Shown here one piece after another: positions 35,823 through 44,858 of a DNA stretch of 64,000 nt; position 1 is the stretch's first letter, and each line of letters opens with the position of its first letter. A program made the translations under genes and the position numbers. Under the pieces are notes generated by a model. The model had not been told where the DNA came from. It saw only the letters and a program-made list of their open reading frames with translations, and searched no databases. The stretch comes from Oceanobacillus alkalisoli. GTDB taxonomy: Bacteria; Bacillota; Bacilli; Bacillales; Amphibacillaceae. The stretch lies in the NCBI RefSeq assembly GCF_021556485.1, contig NZ_JAKGBW010000014.1:45750-109749 (forward strand). The letters are read 5' to 3'.

Positions 35823-36953
35823 TTATTTCATTTCTTCAATTTCTGTCGGGACACTTCCGCCATGTTTTATGATCAGGTCTCTCCACAATAATGCCGTTTC
35901 TTTCCCCGGAAAGCCCTTTTCCTCGTTCATTTCAATCCAATCCTTCCATGTATCGACGATGGCTCGGTCAACTGCTTCTTGAATTTCTTGTGGTTGCTCG
36001 TCAATCATTGCAATCATTCCACCAGCTGCTTCCATCGTGCGTAAGGAATCTTCTGTCCGTTCCTCATAAATTTCATACGTATCAGGATCATGCAACAGTT
36101 TCCTAGCCTGCTCATCCATTATTTGTTGAACTTCTTTTGGAAGGGAATCCCATGTTTCCTGTGTCATCCCATACGTATGGCTGAAATGCCCCAGGTTCAC
36201 TCCATCAATCGTATAATTAAAGAGCCCCCCTATCCCATAACTCGGCCAGTCCGGAATCGAGAAATACAATCCATCGATGGACCCCCTCGATAAGGAGTCA
36301 TAGATATCCCCTGCCGGAATCGAAATCGCATTTATCCCTATATTCTTAGAGAATATCTCGGACATGCGCCCAGAACTCCTGAATGTCACGTTAGCGAATT
36401 CGCTTATTGTTTGGGGTTCGCTAATATCTGCATAACTGAACTTATACCCTTCTGTCGTTGGGCTCGTCCATTGCTTCAACCCTTTACTTCCATGTTCCAT
36501 TTCATAAAACGTCTTGCCATTTTCAAATACGTAATCACCCAACACGAGTTCTTCATACGCTTTCGTTGCGATATATACATCAGATTCCATCACCGGCAGC
36601 ATACTGACTTCCGACAATGGAAAGCGGACTGGGTCATACATTTGAAACATCGGGAGGACAATGTCGACGATTCCGGATTCCAGCGCATCGTATTCTCGAC
36701 CCATCGCAACAAGGCTTCCACCGTAATGCGTTTCAAACTGGACTTTCCCATTCGTTTCCTTTTCGACCGCTTCAAGCCACGGGGTAAAATAAGCCTGATT
36801 GATAATATGTGTGGTAGGGACACCCGTACCGACTCTAAGCTCAATCACTTCGTCGTCACCCATTCCTTTTTGCGCACTGCTTATTCCACAACCGACTAGT
36901 AATACTGTCAATATTAGAAGCATAGCTATAGATTTCCATGATAGGATTTTCAT
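35823..36953 (-). CDS. dctP: TRAP transporter substrate-binding lipoprotein (DctP)
   Basis: 376 residues from the ATG at 36953, preceded by AAGGAAGG. A lipoprotein signal (ILTVLLVGCG) is followed by the DctP fold (RVGTGVPTTHIINQAYFTPW, MEHGSKGLKQW, FRSSGRMSEIFSK, SLSRGSIDGLYFSI). It is tethered outside the cell and delivers an organic acid to DctQM. The Arg in TFRSSGRM is where the family binds a substrate carboxylate. Operator-like AGTAACCGATTACA lies 21 bases upstream of the start, so the transporter genes may have their own promoter within the operon. Confidence 0.93.
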   Translation of the reverse strand: MKILSWKSIAMLLILTVLLVGCGISSAQKGMGDDEVIELRVGTGVPTTHIINQAYFTPWLEAVEKETNGKVQFETHYGGSLVAMGREYDALESGIVDIVLPMFQMYDPVRFPLSEVSMLPVMESDVYIATKAYEELVLGDYVFENGKTFYEMEHGSKGLKQWTSPTTEGYKFSYADISEPQTISEFANVTFRSSGRMSEIFSKNIGINAISIPAGDIYDSLSRGSIDGLYFSIPDWPSYGIGGLFNYTIDGVNLGHFSHTYGMTQETWDSLPKEVQQIMDEQARKLLHDPDTYEIYEERTEDSLRTMEAAGGMIAMIDEQPQEIQEAVDRAIVDTWKDWIEMNEEKGFPGKETALLWRDLIIKHGGSVPTEIEEMK

Positions 36954-36973
36954 AGAATCACCTTCCTTGTCAA

Positions 36974-36987
36974 AGTAACCGATTACA
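36974..36987. promoter_or_regulatory. LacI/CcpA-type site before dctP
   Basis: AGTAACCGATTACA resembles the operator class at 28-30 kb with one changed central base. It overlaps the region just upstream of the dctP ribosome site. It could allow sugar-dependent repression of the transporter. Confidence 0.45.
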
Positions 36988-37084
36988 TTTGGTGTAAATA
37001 ACACAGGAGCTCGGGTAAGCCCCTGTGTTAGATTTGAAATATCAACTATATGACTTGAGTCTTGTAATATCTATCCCCCTGGAA

Positions 37085-38545
37085 TTACAGTCCCAGTGAA
37101 ATGTATTTTACGTTAAGATATTCCTTGATTCCTTCTTTTCCACCTTCTCGTCCGTAGCCACTATGTTTATTACCTCCAAATGGAGCTTGAGCAACACCAG
37201 GCATCGCATCATTCAATCCGATTACACCAAAGTCCACTGCTTCCGCTACTTTTACGGAAAGGGAGATATCCTGGGTGTAAATGTAAGCGGCCAATCCATA
37301 TTCCGTATCATTCGCTTTACAAATCACTTCATCTACATCAGAAAACGCTGTAAGCGGAGCAACCGGCCCGAACGTCTCTTCTTCCATAATCAACATGTCA
37401 TCTGTCACATTAGAGAGGACAGTTGGTTGATAGAAAAAGCCATCCCCTTCGACTCTGCTTCCACCGTGCAGCACTTTTGCTCCTTTTTGCACGGCATCTT
37501 CCACATGTTGTTCCACTTTGTTTAAACCTTCTTCATTGACTACTGGTCCAACTTGCACGCTTTCATCCAAGCTGTTTCCAACTTTCAACTCTTTCACCTT
37601 CGAACGGAAAATCTCGGAAAACTCATCGATTACAGTTTCATGTACATAAATCCGGTTCGCACAGACACAGGTTTGTCCAGCATTTCTGAATTTACTTGCT
37701 AAAGCACCTTCAGCGGCTAACTCCAAATCGGCGTCTTCAAAGATGATGAATGGCGCATGTCCTCCCAATTCCAAGGAAAGCTTCTTAAGTTGTGCTGCGG
37801 ATTGTTCCACCAACTTCCTCCCAACTTCAGTTGAACCTGTAAAGGAAACCTTTTTAACAATTGGATTTTCAAAGATCTCATCCGATATCTCCCTTGTAGC
37901 ACCTGCGACGATATTGACGACCCCTGCTGGAATTCCAGCCATTTCAACTAACTTAGCGAAAGCCAATGCAGATAGAGGTGATTGACTAGCTGGTTTTACC
38001 ACGCTTGTACATCCAGCAGCCATAGCAGGACCGAGCTTTCTTGTCATCATCGCTAACGGGAAGTTCCATGGAGTGATAGCAGCAACTACTCCAACCGGTT
38101 GTTTCACTACAAATAAACGCTTATTGGAAGCAGAACCAGGAATCGTTTCTCCGTACAATCGTTTCCCTTCTTCCGCATACCAAGTAAGGAAGGAGGCAGC
38201 ATAACTTACTTCACCGACAGCTTCAGTATATGCTTTCCCCATTTCAAAACTCATGATGGAAGCGAGTTCCTTGTCATGCTCCAGCATCAAATCTCTCAAT
38301 TTTAATAAATAATCCGCACGCTCATAGGCGGTAAGCTTCGACCATGCCGGAAACGCTTCATTCGCAGCTTCAATCGCTTGCTTTGCCTCTTCTCTCCCGC
38401 CTCTTGGCACCTCTGTAACGACTTCTCCGGTAGATGGATTGTTCAACGTGAAATGGGAATTAGAACTTGCCGTCACCCATTTTCCGTTAATGAATAGTTT
38501 AATATCTTCTAAATCGATTAATGAAATCTCTTTCAGTTTGTTCAT
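37085..38545 (-). CDS. Succinate-semialdehyde dehydrogenase family protein
   Basis: A 486-residue aldehyde dehydrogenase of usual length. It oxidises an aldehyde to an acid with NAD(P). Motifs are AITPWNFPLAMMTRK, SFTGSTEVGRKL, LSLELGGHAPFIIF (catalytic Glu) and NAGQTCVCANRI (catalytic Cys). Sequence style is GabD/YneI-like, suggesting succinic or glutaric semialdehyde. Between dctP and the alcohol dehydrogenases it would carry out the second oxidation of an alcohol-aldehyde-acid series. Confidence 0.9.
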   Translation of the reverse strand: MNKLKEISLIDLEDIKLFINGKWVTASSNSHFTLNNPSTGEVVTEVPRGGREEAKQAIEAANEAFPAWSKLTAYERADYLLKLRDLMLEHDKELASIMSFEMGKAYTEAVGEVSYAASFLTWYAEEGKRLYGETIPGSASNKRLFVVKQPVGVVAAITPWNFPLAMMTRKLGPAMAAGCTSVVKPASQSPLSALAFAKLVEMAGIPAGVVNIVAGATREISDEIFENPIVKKVSFTGSTEVGRKLVEQSAAQLKKLSLELGGHAPFIIFEDADLELAAEGALASKFRNAGQTCVCANRIYVHETVIDEFSEIFRSKVKELKVGNSLDESVQVGPVVNEEGLNKVEQHVEDAVQKGAKVLHGGSRVEGDGFFYQPTVLSNVTDDMLIMEEETFGPVAPLTAFSDVDEVICKANDTEYGLAAYIYTQDISLSVKVAEAVDFGVIGLNDAMPGVAQAPFGGNKHSGYGREGGKEGIKEYLNVKYISLGL

Positions 38546-38600
38546 GTTCCTTCCTCCTAATCGTTGTATAGAATTAATCGGATCTTCTTTTATATGAAGC

Positions 38601-39599
38601 TTATATTTCCAGTACTGCTTTCAATACACTTTGGCTTAAACTATCCTTGAATGCCTCATTAATCTGCCCCAGCGGATAATAAGAAATAATTTCCTGAAGT
38701 TCATGTTGATTTCTTTTAAGCACCTCCAATGCAGTTTCATAGTCGCTTGGGTTACATCCATAACTTGTGATGATCGGCCACTCATTGCGGACTAAATCAG
38801 TTAAAAACAATTCTACTGTCTGTTCATACAGCGCGACGAAGACTGCTTTCCCGCCTTTTTTCAACTGCTTGAAGCCCTCTGTAACAGCTGCAGGCGAGCC
38901 GGAACATTCAAATAATAAATCTACTTTTTCCGGTAAGACATCCACATTCGTCCGGTGAGGAATCATCCCAAACTCTTCCGCTTTGGACAATCTGGTAGAA
39001 TAGTCTTTTTCAAGTCCGGAAAGGATAACCCTTGCACCTTTTGCCAAACAAACTAATCCGATAAAGAAACCGATGATTCCCGGACCTTGTACGAGAATGA
39101 GCTGATTTTCTTTGATTTCCCCTGCCTTTTCTACCGCATGGACCGCTACTGCCATCGGTTCACTTAGGCTGGCCAATGTCGCTGGCAGGCCATCTGGAAT
39201 CTCTTTTACATATTTTCTTTTTGTTTTTACATATTCGGACATTCCGCCATTAAAATGGAGACCGATCACTTTATTAGTTTCACAAATAGAAAATCGACCG
39301 GAGTTGCAATTCTCACATCTCCCACAATAATGCATGGACTCTACAATTACTCCTTTGCCGATGAACGAGTCTTGAAGCCCCTCACCGCTGCCTACCACTT
39401 CCCCAGCAATTTCGTGACCAAGGATAATTGGCTTATCAACAAACTCATAGCCCCTGCTGTGGACAAATGCATGGAGATCACTCCCACAGATACCACAGGC
39501 TTGCACTTTTATGAGAAGCTCATCTTCCTCTAGCTCAGGAATCGGCTTATCCTCCAACAAAATCTCTTTGGAGTTCTCTGTTTTTACCGCTGCTAACAT
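38601..39599 (-). CDS. Zinc-binding alcohol dehydrogenase (MDR family)
   Basis: A 332-residue medium-chain dehydrogenase. Catalytic zinc ligands appear in CGICGSDLHAF and ILGHEIAGEVVG; the structural zinc loop is HYCGRCENCNSGRFSIC. A nucleotide-binding region reads VQGPGIIGFFIGLVCLAKGA. It resembles sorbitol/threonine dehydrogenase-like enzymes acting on a secondary hydroxyl. Part of the 33.9-43.6 kb operon. The substrate is unknown. Confidence 0.9.
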   Translation of the reverse strand: MLAAVKTENSKEILLEDKPIPELEEDELLIKVQACGICGSDLHAFVHSRGYEFVDKPIILGHEIAGEVVGSGEGLQDSFIGKGVIVESMHYCGRCENCNSGRFSICETNKVIGLHFNGGMSEYVKTKRKYVKEIPDGLPATLASLSEPMAVAVHAVEKAGEIKENQLILVQGPGIIGFFIGLVCLAKGARVILSGLEKDYSTRLSKAEEFGMIPHRTNVDVLPEKVDLLFECSGSPAAVTEGFKQLKKGGKAVFVALYEQTVELFLTDLVRNEWPIITSYGCNPSDYETALEVLKRNQHELQEIISYYPLGQINEAFKDSLSQSVLKAVLEI

Positions 39600-39667
39600 T
39601 CATACACCTGCCTTTCAAAGGTGTTGTTTTTTGTCACATCCGTTAGTGACATATATTTTGAAGTCTT

Positions 39668-40435
39668 TTAAGAAATTAACCAACCACCGTCAACGTAGAT
39701 GGTTTGCCCCGTAACATAATTGGAAGCTTCAGATGCTAAGAACACTGCTGCACCTTGAACATCTTCTGTATTTCCGGTTCTTTTGAGAGGAATACGGGAT
39801 TCCATCCAGCCCACTTTTTGTTTATCTTCAAATAACGATGCTGTCATTTTTGTTTTAAAGTATCCTGGTCCTACCGCATTCACAAAGATTCCATCTTCTG
39901 CAAACTCAACTGCTAAGGCTTTCGTAATTTGGGATACGCCCCCTTTACTAGCGCTATAAGTAGTCAGGTTTTTCATACCTATCTCACTTGTCAATGAAGC
40001 AATATTGATGATTTTTCCGTAGCCTTGTTTCTGCATATAGGGAATGACTGCCTGAGAAGCGAAGACGACGCTTTTCAAATTAATTGCCATAATAGAATCC
40101 CATTCCTCTTCCGTAACTTCAAGAAATGGAGATCTTTTATTCGTCCCTGCCCCATTAACAAGAATATCAATCTTCCCTTCTTGTTCGACAAGTTCTTTCA
40201 CAAACGATTGAATCGCTGCCTTATCAGTGATATCTACAGATTTAAAATATACTTTTCTCGAAAGTGCTGTAATTTGATCAGCAACTTTCTCCAACTCACT
40301 TTCGGTCCTGCTAATTACGGCCACATTCGCACCGGCTTTAGCTAACGCGAGGGCAATTGACTCACCGATCCCCCGGCCACCACCTGTTACGAGTGCCGTC
40401 TTCCCCGTGAGATCAAACCCTAGCAAGCTCGGCAC
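39668..40435 (-). CDS. Short-chain dehydrogenase/reductase
   Basis: 255 residues with the classical SDR layout: GGGRGIGESIALALAKAGA for cofactor binding, NVAVISRTE, NGAGTNKRSPF, catalytic Ser-Tyr-Lys with TYSASKGG, and VNAVGPGYFKTKM. It resembles gluconate-5 or 2-deoxygluconate dehydrogenases. Its first 23 bases overlap the end of the iron-dependent dehydrogenase gene, so the two are translationally coupled. Confidence 0.92.
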   Translation of the reverse strand: MPSLLGFDLTGKTALVTGGGRGIGESIALALAKAGANVAVISRTESELEKVADQITALSRKVYFKSVDITDKAAIQSFVKELVEQEGKIDILVNGAGTNKRSPFLEVTEEEWDSIMAINLKSVVFASQAVIPYMQKQGYGKIINIASLTSEIGMKNLTTYSASKGGVSQITKALAVEFAEDGIFVNAVGPGYFKTKMTASLFEDKQKVGWMESRIPLKRTGNTEDVQGAAVFLASEASNYVTGQTIYVDGGWLIS

Positions 40436-41588
40436 CTCCTATCGCCTTCTTGTATAAATTCACTACGTCCTCATACCTTGTAATCCTCGGATTAACGGCA
40501 ATATTGCCGCTCTTCATTGCGTCGATTGCCATTCGGTCTATCTGACTTTCATCCATATTGAAAGAACTGAAGTCACTTGGTATCTTAATATCCTTTGATA
40601 ATTTCTTCACTGCTTGCACGGCAGCTTCAGCTCGCTCCATCAAGGTTAAGCCTTCCATGTTTTCTCCCATATCTTCAGCAATATCGCTGAACAGTTCTGG
40701 AACTGCAGGCGCATTGAATTCCATGATATGTGGAATTAGAATGGAGTTAGTCACCCCATGGGCCACTCCATAAATCGCACTGATTGGATGGCTTAATGCA
40801 TGGCAATTTCCTAATCGTGTATTGTTAAAAGCGAGACCCGCCAATAGACTTCCCATTAACATGTTGTCCCTAGCGACCAGATTGTCTCCGTTGAAGACAG
40901 CCTGCCTTAAATTTGCACTGATTTTTCTTATTGCTTCCCTTGCAAGTGTCTTAGAAATCGGAGTTGCCATTTTCGATGTATACGATTCAATTGCATGAAC
41001 CAATGCATCGAGGCCCGTTTCGGCAGTAATGCTAGGAGGAAGAGATTTTGTTACGAGCGGGTCGACTAATGCCCACTTGGGAGATAATCTGACTCCACCG
41101 ACTGTCAGCTTGTATTGACGTTCTTCATCAGTAATCACGGTGAAGTTCGTAACCTCGCTTGCAGTTCCTGCTGTCGTTGGAATGGCAACAAGTGGCAACA
41201 GATCATTTTTAAATTGATCGATCCCTTCATAATCATTAATGGAGCCATCATTTGTAGCTAATAAGCATACGGCTTTCGCTACATCGATGGAGCTTCCTCC
41301 CCCGATTGCGACTACCACATCTGCATTTATTTCCATTAAATTAGTTTTTGCTTCTTCACAATTTTTTACCGTCGGGTTCGATTGGGTTTCGTCGTAAATG
41401 GCATAATTCAAATCCCCTAATTGGTTTGTAATCTGATCAACCAGGCCGGCTTTTAAAATTCCTTTATCCGTAATGATGAGGACATTTTTAAATTGATTCC
41501 CGTCGATAATCCCTCTTAATCCTCGCTGGATAGCACCCATTCCATAAGTAATTTGAGTGGGATTTTTAAAGAAACCTAATTCATTCAT
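40413..41588 (-). CDS. Iron-containing alcohol dehydrogenase
   Basis: A 391-residue group III alcohol dehydrogenase. Cofactor motif VVAIGGGSSIDVAKA, the family signature around TTAGTASEVTNF, and metal ligands in ETGLDALVHAIES, NCHALSHPISAIYG and VAHGVTNSIL. Members with this look oxidise diols, lactaldehyde or 4-hydroxybutyrate. With the semialdehyde dehydrogenase nearby, 4-hydroxybutyrate-like substrates are possible. The gene follows lhgO on the same strand. Confidence 0.92.
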   Translation of the reverse strand: MNELGFFKNPTQITYGMGAIQRGLRGIIDGNQFKNVLIITDKGILKAGLVDQITNQLGDLNYAIYDETQSNPTVKNCEEAKTNLMEINADVVVAIGGGSSIDVAKAVCLLATNDGSINDYEGIDQFKNDLLPLVAIPTTAGTASEVTNFTVITDEERQYKLTVGGVRLSPKWALVDPLVTKSLPPSITAETGLDALVHAIESYTSKMATPISKTLAREAIRKISANLRQAVFNGDNLVARDNMLMGSLLAGLAFNNTRLGNCHALSHPISAIYGVAHGVTNSILIPHIMEFNAPAVPELFSDIAEDMGENMEGLTLMERAEAAVQAVKKLSKDIKIPSDFSSFNMDESQIDRMAIDAMKSGNIAVNPRITRYEDVVNLYKKAIGGAELARV

Positions 41589-41675
41589 TTGTTATCTCTC
41601 CTTTTCCAATTCTCCCTAATTGATGTTAAATAAAGCTTATCGAAAGCGCTTTTATTCTTTCTAAAAATAAAATTC

Positions 41676-41707
41676 AGTCAAATTGAGTTAAAAAGTTTAA
41701 TTTGACT
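41676..41707. repeat. Inverted repeat between lhgO and the iron dehydrogenase gene
   Basis: AGTCAAATT and AATTTGACT form perfect 9-bp arms 14 bases apart, and the right arm covers the end of lhgO. There is no T-run, so it may attenuate or protect mRNA. Confidence 0.4.
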
Positions 41708-42920
41708 AACTAATGATTGCCTCTTTAGAAACTGGTTGCTCTGCAAGTTTGTCAACGATTGATTCCCCTATTTCGATAGCTGCAGTCGCTGCAGGTGACG
41801 GCGCATTACAAACGTGTACCGTTCGTTTACCCATGATAATATGAAAATCATCGACCATCGCGCCATCACTACCTATAGCTTGGGCTCGGACACCAGCCGG
41901 CGCTGGAATTAAGTCGTCTTCCCCAATTTCCGGAATTAACTGCTGAAGGCTTTTGGTGAAGTGCTTTTTACTGAAAGAACGGACATATTCATCGATTCCT
42001 TCTTTCACAAATTTCCTTGCCATTTTCCATAATCCTGGATAGGTCAACGACTCAGCCAAATCCTTCGCACTGAAATCCGTCATTTTATACCCTTCTCGCT
42101 TGAAGCTAAGTACAGCATTCGGGCCTGCATCGACTTCCCCGTTTATCATGCGTGTAAAGTGAACGCCAAGGAAGGGAAACTTTGGATTTGGCACTGGATA
42201 AATCAAATGCTTCACAAGGTGACGCTTTTCCGGCTTTAATTTAAAATACTCCCCTCTAAAAGGCATGATTTTCATATCCGTTTTATATCCTGCCGCCTTA
42301 GCCACCCGATCACTATGTAAACCGGCACAATTAATTACAACACCAGCCTCGAATGTGCCCTTGTTCGTTTCAATAATGACTCGATCCGATTCTTCATGGA
42401 TTTTCATAACTTCCGTATGTAAATGAATTTCTCCGCCATTCTGCTCGATAATTTCGGCAAACTTCCCGCTAACTTGTTTGTAATTGACGATTCCTGCCTG
42501 AGGGACATGTATGGCACCGAGCCCCGCAACATGAGGCTCTATTTCATTCAATTCCTCAGTGCCGATTTTTCTTATAGCAAGTTTGTTTTCTAGCCCTCGA
42601 TTATACAGGTTATCAAGGAGCGGTAATTCCTCTTCCTTTGTCGCAACAATTACTTTCCCGCAAATATCATGATCAATTCCATGTGTTTGACAGAACTCCG
42701 TCATCGACTGGCTCCCTTGACGCGCAAACCGCGCTTTAAAGCTTCCCGGTTTGTAATAAATGCCTGAATGAATTACCCCGCTATTATGTCCCGTCTGATG
42801 TTCCGCAAGACTGGACTCTTTCTCAATAATAGCAACTTTACTATCCGGATAACGCTTACAAATGGACATTCCCGTCGACAGCCCGACGATGCCCCCACCT
42901 ATGACCGCAAAATCATACAT
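41706..42920 (-). CDS. lhgO: L-2-hydroxyglutarate oxidase
   Basis: A 404-residue FAD-dependent oxidoreductase of the DAO fold, usual LhgO length. FAD motif IGGGIVGLSTGMSICKRYP and VAIIEKE; family stretches HNSGVIHSGIYYKPGSFKA, CAGLHSDRVAK and AGVRAQAIGSDGAMVDDF. LhgO oxidises L-2-hydroxyglutarate to 2-oxoglutarate, passing electrons to quinone. It is the second gene of the operon after the GntR regulator. In this context the true substrate may be a related 2-hydroxy acid. Confidence 0.92.
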   Translation of the reverse strand: MYDFAVIGGGIVGLSTGMSICKRYPDSKVAIIEKESSLAEHQTGHNSGVIHSGIYYKPGSFKARFARQGSQSMTEFCQTHGIDHDICGKVIVATKEEELPLLDNLYNRGLENKLAIRKIGTEELNEIEPHVAGLGAIHVPQAGIVNYKQVSGKFAEIIEQNGGEIHLHTEVMKIHEESDRVIIETNKGTFEAGVVINCAGLHSDRVAKAAGYKTDMKIMPFRGEYFKLKPEKRHLVKHLIYPVPNPKFPFLGVHFTRMINGEVDAGPNAVLSFKREGYKMTDFSAKDLAESLTYPGLWKMARKFVKEGIDEYVRSFSKKHFTKSLQQLIPEIGEDDLIPAPAGVRAQAIGSDGAMVDDFHIIMGKRTVHVCNAPSPAATAAIEIGESIVDKLAEQPVSKEAIIS

Positions 42921-42937
42921 GATTCACACACCCTCTT

Positions 42938-43618
42938 TTATTCTGGATCATTGCAATGAAGCAGTTCCATGTAATTTATTAAATTATTCTTCGTCCGCAA
43001 AATATGATATTCCACCGCAGCCCGAAGCTCATTAGGATCTCCACGTAAAGCAGCGTTATAAATATTCCTATGCTCCTTCTGGGTTTCGGAATAATGGTCT
43101 TTGAGAAGGCTAGGTGCGATTGGTGAAATTCCAAGTGTCTCCACCATCTTCTTCAGCCTTGGCCAAGGACATCCTTTTCTAAGGAGGCCATGGAATTCCC
43201 TATTTAATTGGATATATTGTTCATCTGTTTCATCAGAAATTCGAAGCTCTTCCATTTGGATCAATATCTCATGCAATTGCTTTTTATCTTCATCCAAGAG
43301 GAATGGAAGTGATTTCGAAACTGCAAGCCCTTCCAATAATACTCGGGTTTGATAAATTTCTTCTACATCATCTCGAGTAATCGGAGTAACAACCGTCCCC
43401 CTATGCGGGATGATTTCTACGAGGCGTTCCTCCTGTAGCCGCACGAACGCTTCACGAACAGGCATTCTGCTGACATTCAGTTTTTCAGCCCACTCTTCTT
43501 GAATCAAACGGTCGCCTTTTTTCAATGTACCTCGTAGTATCTCTTTCCGGATCATCTTCGTTACATAGCTGACAACCGTCGATTTGCTATCATTTGAAAT
43601 AACCAACCTTGTATCCAC
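42938..43618 (-). CDS. GntR family transcriptional regulator (FadR/FCD type)
   Basis: 226 residues: winged helix at about 20-80 (GTLKKGDRLIQEEWAEKLNV, SRMPVREAFVRLQEE) followed by an FCD effector domain (EEIYQTRVLLEGLAVSK, QLNREFHGLLRKG). FCD regulators sense organic acids. It is the first gene of the nine-gene operon and probably represses it. Repeats of TTGGATACA in its own promoter region are the likely operator. Confidence 0.92.
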   Translation of the reverse strand: MDTRLVISNDSKSTVVSYVTKMIRKEILRGTLKKGDRLIQEEWAEKLNVSRMPVREAFVRLQEERLVEIIPHRGTVVTPITRDDVEEIYQTRVLLEGLAVSKSLPFLLDEDKKQLHEILIQMEELRISDETDEQYIQLNREFHGLLRKGCPWPRLKKMVETLGISPIAPSLLKDHYSETQKEHRNIYNAALRGDPNELRAAVEYHILRTKNNLINYMELLHCNDPE

Positions 43619-43764
43619 CTCCCTTTATTTTGGATACATTATTTAGAGAATAACACTTTTTTCTAATTATTTCAATAGGTAAATTTAAATAATATCAGCG
43701 TTTTTAATTATAGCGGAATTCACTTTGGATACAATTGATATTCCTTTGGATACAAAGTGAGTTG
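43609..43764. promoter_or_regulatory. Repeated GntR-type operator words (TGTATCCA / TGGATACA)
   Basis: TGTATCCA at 43609-43616 and TGGATACA at 43631-43638 form an inverted pair at the start of the GntR gene. TTTGGATACAA then occurs twice more, near 43725-43735 and 43745-43755, as direct repeats about 20 bases (two helical turns) apart. Repetition of an otherwise rare word before a GntR gene points to its binding sites. Confidence 0.55.
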
Positions 43765-43850
43765 ACATAATCGTAACAAAGGCTGGAGTTTCTATCGCTG
43801 TTGCAGGTGATTCGGACTATTTGATTAGAGCCAGCGCTAAGTAAGAACAT

Positions 43851-43897
43851 AAAAGCAAAAAATGCACATCAATTTTGGATGAGAGTTTTTTGCTTTT
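43851..43897. terminator. Hairpin terminator
   Basis: AAAAGCAAAAAA and TTTTTTGCTTTT flank a 23-base loop. Just before it on the plus strand is a short frame tail (VDIIVTKAGVSIAVAGD) ending at TAA near 43844, perhaps a gene remnant. Confidence 0.6.
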
Positions 43898-43927
43898 AGA
43901 TTTTTTACACTAAAAAAAGGAACAGGG

Positions 43928-44098
43928 TCATTCCCTGTACCAAGGATAACCTCTATACTGCCTAAGGGCCTCTCCTTTTTCACCAATTATTTCAACAACG
44001 CTCCCCTTTTGATCGTACTCTTTTTTCCAAAGCGATTCATATTCTTTCCCGCAGCGGATCGCCAATTCAAATGTCGCGCGCTCTTCTCGATTAGTCTA
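43928..44098 (-). pseudogene. C-terminal remnant of an unrecognised gene
   Basis: An open minus-strand frame of about 55 codons without a start reads like a real protein tail (ERATFELAIRCGKEYESLW, VVEIIGEKGEALRQYRGYPW) and ends at TGA at 43928. A TAG bounds it upstream. I do not recognise the family. Confidence 0.4.
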
Positions 44099-44137
44099 TT
44101 AAACAGTAACTAAAGATACATATAATATCGAAAAAAT

Positions 44138-44166
44138 ATTGACAATGAATTTAATAGATTATATAA
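44138..44166 (+). promoter_or_regulatory. Consensus sigma-A promoter without a gene
   Basis: TTGACA, exactly 17 bases, TATAAT: both hexamers are perfect. Downstream on the plus strand no frame with a ribosome site follows, and the promoter reads into the antisense of the pgcA remnant. It is probably the leftover promoter of a deleted gene or drives a small RNA. Confidence 0.6.
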
Positions 44167-44319
44167 TCAGAATAATATAAAATACCAACAGCAGGGTATA
44201 TACGTCCGCATTATGCAATAATTTTATGCTTTAGTTCTAGTGCCTCCCCACTCAGCACTTACCCACTTGCTCATGTCCGCAATACTCACTTTTTATAAGA
44301 GAACTTGTAGACCGACATT

Positions 44320-44640
44320 TCAATATGTACCTAGTAATTCTTTCAACACAGTTCTCCCCGCGATTTTATTCAGCGGGTTACTACGAAAATCGCTTAAGAC
44401 GGCAGCAATCTGCTGCACTCCATCTTTACCCTTCAATGTTAAAGAAACCAAATCCTCACGATAATAGCCATATGTCTCATATAGCTCCATTACTCCTTCA
44501 TACAACCTCTTATTATTAGCCTTATAATAAGTTGCGACTTCTGCACTCAACAAACAAACCTGTACCGCATCCTTCTCCCGGACAAGCTCACCAATTAAAT
44601 AGCCACCATCCCGAAGTCATCTGACACGTTATGTATAAGA
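44320..44640 (-). pseudogene. Remnant of phosphoglucomutase/phosphomannomutase C-terminus
   Basis: The minus strand reads YLIGELVREKDAVQVCLLSA, then NKRLYEGVMELYETYGYYRE and DLVSLTLKGKDGVQQI, typical of the C-terminal part of PgcA-type phosphohexomutases, and stops at 44320. The catalytic serine and metal-binding domains are absent. It is a dead fragment about 100 codons long. Confidence 0.65.
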
Positions 44641-44813
44641 CCTGGATTGACTGTAATTCCCCTAACTTGTGTGACATAGCAGCTTCCTTAACCGTATTCA
44701 ACCATGCAATCCATCCGCAATAATCCACTTATTGAAGAAAGTATGCTGAATAATTGGTTTCCTCTTCACTAAATAAGCTTAACCTACCGAATACGCTGAT
44801 ACACCCCCTGCAC

Positions 44814-44858
44814 AAAAAAAGCCCTCCCCCCCATTACATCCATAATGAAGGTGAGGAC
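44814..44858 (-). terminator. Terminator of the ROK kinase gene
   Basis: On the minus strand CCTCACCTTCATTA pairs with TAATGGGGGGGAGG, followed by GGCTTTTTTT. It begins right at the kinase stop codon and closes the sugar operon. Confidence 0.8.

Noticed and set aside
36411-36899. 162-codon plus-strand frame
   Set aside because: It lies entirely opposite the dctP gene, has no ribosome site and its translation lacks protein-like features; it is an antisense shadow.
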